NCBI GenBank assembly: GCA_949291945.1
Contig: CASEXH010000009.1
Location: 1-64,000, forward strand
Source: an uncultured Bacillota bacterium
GTDB taxonomy: Bacteria > Bacillota > Clostridia > Lachnospirales > Lachnospiraceae
Length of the DNA stretch: 64,000 bases
Direction: 5' to 3'
The notes under the pieces: model-generated
The model's database searches: none
The model's input: the letters and a program-made list of their open reading frames with translations, nothing else
Told to the model about the DNA's origin: nothing
Shown here: positions 62,094 to 64,000 of the stretch, piece by piece
Position numbering within the stretch: the stretch's first letter is position 1
Layout of the letters: each line of letters begins with the position of its first letter
Made by a program: the position numbers and the translations under genes

Positions 62094-62461
62094 AGTTCAT
62101 CCTCCTCATAAAATTCAGCCGTTTTTGAAAGACATGTCTCTTTTTCAATTCCCAGTTCTTTTCCTTCTTTTATGATCTCTCTCAGCTTTCCAAAATAAAA
62201 TTCTTCCTTCTGCTGTTTCAAGGCCTGATCCCCTGACACAAAATTTCCACGGCCTTTGATAGGATAAATATATCCCTGCTGCTCCAGGATAGCGTAGGCT
62301 TTCTGAATCGTATTGGGATTGATGGAAAGCTCTGCGGCAAGGCTCCTGACAGAAGGCATCTGAGAGTCGGCTTTGAGAATACCTTTAATGATCAGCATCT
62401 GGAATTTTTCTACTATCTGCTCATAGATCGGCTTCCGATTCTGATAATCAATAACAATCAA
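62090..62461 (-). CDS. GntR-family regulator, YtrA subfamily
   Basis: 123-124 residues: winged helix (MLIIKGILKADSQMPSVRSLAAELSINPNTIQKAY-type region) with the short C-terminal dimer helix typical of YtrA. TTG 62461 has AGGAGG 8 bases upstream and gives the IVIDYQNRKPIYEQI start common in this family; ATG 62494 lacks a ribosome site and is less likely. A YtrA-like operator lies in its promoter, so it probably represses its own operon. Confidence 0.87.
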   Translation of the reverse strand: MIVIDYQNRKPIYEQIVEKFQMLIIKGILKADSQMPSVRSLAAELSINPNTIQKAYAILEQQGYIYPIKGRGNFVSGDQALKQQKEEFYFGKLREIIKEGKELGIEKETCLSKTAEFYEEDEL

Positions 62462-62508
62462 ACCGGTCCCTCCTTTCTCTCCTCTCGGCTGCATGTTTTC
62501 GTGTATTT

Positions 62509-62533
62509 AGTGTACTATGTATCTTAGTACACT
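62509..62533. promoter_or_regulatory. YtrA-type operator
   Basis: Inverted repeat AGTGTACTA (62509-62517), seven bases, TAGTACACT (62525-62533), immediately downstream of the -10 box of the GntR/ABC operon, where it would block transcription. Confidence 0.8.
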
Positions 62534-62536
62534 TGC

Positions 62537-62565
62537 AGTATAAAAAATCCGGATCCTCTTGTCAA
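62537..62565 (-). promoter_or_regulatory. Promoter of the GntR/ABC operon
   Basis: TTGACA (62565-62560), 17-bp spacer, TATACT (62542-62537). Confidence 0.85.
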
Positions 62566-62580
62566 TAGAAAATCCGGATT
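62546..62580 (-). terminator. Thioesterase terminator enclosing the next promoter's -35
   Basis: AATCCGGAT (62580-62572)/ATCCGGATT (62554-62546) followed by TTTT. The 17-base loop contains the TTGACA of the GntR operon. Confidence 0.75.
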
Positions 62581-62587
62581 GTAATAC

Positions 62588-62998
62588 TTATTTAACACTT
62601 TCTTTTAAAAATCCCTGGTGATACTTATCCCAGCCCTTTTTTAAGGAAACTACATTCCCTTGCCGGTCCAGAAAGCAGTGACTGCTCTTTCCTATGCAGC
62701 GCAGCTCCCCGGTTTCTTTGTCCCGAACGGTATAGGACAGTTCCAGTTTCACACTATTATATTTAAGAATCTCTGTCTCAATTTCTACCGTATCTCCAAA
62801 GTGTGTCATGGTCTTATACTCGCAGGACACAGAAAGCACCGGACTGATCAATCCGTCTTTCTCCATCTGCGCATAGGAAAAACCACAGTGATCCATAAAA
62901 TCAACCCTGGCTTCCTCAAACCACCGGATGTAATTAGAATGATGGATGATCCCCATCTGATCCGTCTCATAATATTGGGTTTTATGTTCATATTTCAT
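62588..62998 (-). CDS. Acyl-CoA thioesterase, hotdog fold
   Basis: 136 residues, 4HBT/YbgC family. Catalytic-loop motif YETDQMGIIHHSNYIRWFEEAR (10-31) with the conserved Asp, and TVEIETEILKYNSVKLELSY. Substrate chain length unknown. Spacing to the upstream membrane-protein gene is 13 bases, suggesting one transcript. Confidence 0.92.
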   Translation of the reverse strand: MKYEHKTQYYETDQMGIIHHSNYIRWFEEARVDFMDHCGFSYAQMEKDGLISPVLSVSCEYKTMTHFGDTVEIETEILKYNSVKLELSYTVRDKETGELRCIGKSSHCFLDRQGNVVSLKKGWDKYHQGFLKESVK

Positions 62999-63011
62999 CG
63001 TCCGTCGCCTC

Positions 63012-63452
63012 TTATGCCGCTGCTTCCAGCTCTTTTTTATTTTTCATTGCACCCCACAGATAAAGGCCGTGGAGTACAAAGGGGAACAGCATAGACAAAC
63101 CGATGCCGCTTCCCAAAAAAGCCACCTGTACGATATCGGAAAGGATTACAAAGGCCAAAAGGCCATATCCACAATAAATCGGAAGTTTCTGCTTTCCCGG
63201 AAGAGATCCGAAGATCATACCGATCGCTCCGGCCAGGGCCATAATCAGTCCTCCTATACAGGTAATGGCCACAGAAGCCCCCAGGACTCCCACCGAATAT
63301 TCCATTCCGTTTTCTGCAAAGGAAGCCATGACTCCATCCAGATCTGTGATCAGCACATAAGCAGACATCAGTCCGGTCATCAGGTTATAAGCACCTATGA
63401 CCAGTTCGATCATAGCAAGCCATTTCAGCAAAGATGTTTTTCTGGTTTTCAT
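63012..63452 (-). CDS. Hypothetical four-helix membrane protein
   Basis: 146 residues, family not recognised. Four hydrophobic segments at about 10-35, 52-82, 91-110 and 115-135, with a short Lys-rich N-terminus and an Ala/Glu C-terminus. GGAGAAACG precedes ATG 63452. It sits between aspartate kinase and the thioesterase in the same direction. No enzymatic motif is visible. Confidence 0.75.
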   Translation of the reverse strand: MKTRKTSLLKWLAMIELVIGAYNLMTGLMSAYVLITDLDGVMASFAENGMEYSVGVLGASVAITCIGGLIMALAGAIGMIFGSLPGKQKLPIYCGYGLLAFVILSDIVQVAFLGSGIGLSMLFPFVLHGLYLWGAMKNKKELEAAA

Positions 63453-63479
63453 ATCCGTTTCTCCTGTTTCTGGACGCTC

Positions 63480-64000
63480 TTAGATCTGGGTTTCCACAAA
63501 AATATCATAGATTGCCCGGATTGCAGGTTCAAAGTCCTCGTCTTTCACGCCTACGATAACGTTCAGTTCACTGGAACCCTGATCGATCATCTTAACGTTT
63601 ACATTAGCATGGGCCAGAGCCGCAAAGATCCTGGCTGCAGTACCTCTGTTGGAACGCATGCCTCTTCCCACAACAGCGATGAGAGAAAGATCTGTTTCCA
63701 GTTCCATATAGTCCGGATGTGCGATCCTGTGGATACCTGCGATCACCTGCTGTTCCTTCTGGGAAAATTCATCCTGGTGAATATAAATGCTCATGGTATC
63801 GATCCCGGAAGGAATGTGTTCAAAAGCAATCCCCTGCTCTTCCAATACCTGAAGGACCTTTCTGCCAAATCCGATCTCTGAGTTCATCATAGACTTTTCA
63901 ATGTATAAAGAACAAAAGCCTTTCTTTCCTGCAATACCGGTAATGGTATAAGGAGGCTTCTTGCAGGTATCTTCTACGATCATGGTTCCCGGATCTTCCG
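63480..64000 (-). CDS. lysC: Aspartate kinase, C-terminal part
   Basis: The last 173 codons of a gene entering from the right edge; the frame is open through 64000 (EDPGTMIVEDTCKKPP at the cut). EDPGT matches the end of the kinase domain and the rest is two ACT domains (TITGIAGKKGFCSLYIEKSMM; LSLIAVVGRGMRSNRGTAARIFAALAHANVNVKMI). Aspartate kinase makes aspartyl-phosphate for Lys, Thr and Met; the ACT domains bind feedback inhibitors. Which isozyme it is cannot be told. Confidence 0.92.
   Translation of the reverse strand, partial: EDPGTMIVEDTCKKPPYTITGIAGKKGFCSLYIEKSMMNSEIGFGRKVLQVLEEQGIAFEHIPSGIDTMSIYIHQDEFSQKEQQVIAGIHRIAHPDYMELETDLSLIAVVGRGMRSNRGTAARIFAALAHANVNVKMIDQGSSELNVIVGVKDEDFEPAIRAIYDIFVETQI

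Noticed and set aside
1..64000. CRISPR arrays, insertion sequences, prophage, tRNA or rRNA genes
   Set aside because: No tandem spaced repeats, transposase or integrase genes, or cloverleaf/rRNA segments were seen on either strand.

Overview
The window reads as chromosome of an anaerobic, low-to-moderate GC Firmicute. Housekeeping gene order (ylxM-ffh-rpsP-khpA-rimM-trmD-rplS-lepB-rbgA-rnhB-yraN and yceD-rpmF-plsX-acpP-rnc-smc-ftsY), strong Shine-Dalgarno sites and a complete carbonyl branch of the Wood-Ljungdahl pathway point to a Lachnospiraceae acetogen such as Blautia or a relative. The genus is inference; no rRNA gene is present. No insertion sequence, prophage, CRISPR array or tRNA gene was seen.

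Layout. (1) 1-14.8 kb, minus strand: acetogenesis island. From a promoter near 14.78 kb the order is a His/Cys-rich small protein, cooT, metF, cooC, cooS, acsF, acsB; then a 298-bp gap with fresh promoters and a structured leader; then acsD, acsC, acsE, acsV and a DUF3786 gene. Next come a tetrahydrofolate riboswitch and folT (folate uptake), then a compact pseudoknotted RNA and the start of fhs. CO dehydrogenase/acetyl-CoA synthase, the corrinoid protein, its methyltransferase and reactivator, nickel-insertion factors and two methyl-branch genes are thus together with folate supply. (2) 14.8-16.1 kb: a possible small RNA and an aldo/keto reductase. (3) 16.1-20.5 kb: DUF512-der-plsY-gpsA. (4) 20.7-23.1 kb: PRPP synthetase and a 3D-domain cell-wall protein. 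(5) 23.2-31.5 kb: the ffh/ribosome-maturation cluster, in which trmD is joined in frame to a flavodoxin-ferredoxin gene across a run of seven A. (6) 31.6-34.8 kb: larE/larC and a DUF362 ferredoxin. (7) 34.9-45.7 kb: ilvA, ftsY, smc, rnc, acpP, plsX, a lipoprotein, rpmF, yceD, ackA. (8) 46-52.5 kb: tmcAL, a PadR/SEDS-like pair, PFL-family and ACT proteins, a WalJ-type hydrolase and coaE. (9) 52.5-59 kb: polA, galT-galK and an ArsR-type regulator. (10) 59-64 kb: a YtrA-type GntR/ABC operon, a thioesterase, a small membrane protein and the C-terminal part of aspartate kinase.

The metabolism fits together: CO2 and methyl-THF give acetyl-CoA, and AckA makes ATP and acetate. The most unusual items are the trmD homopolymer junction, the RNA structures around the acetogenesis operon and fhs, a LarC with an eroded N-terminal domain, and a SEDS-like protein that appears to lack the catalytic aspartate.
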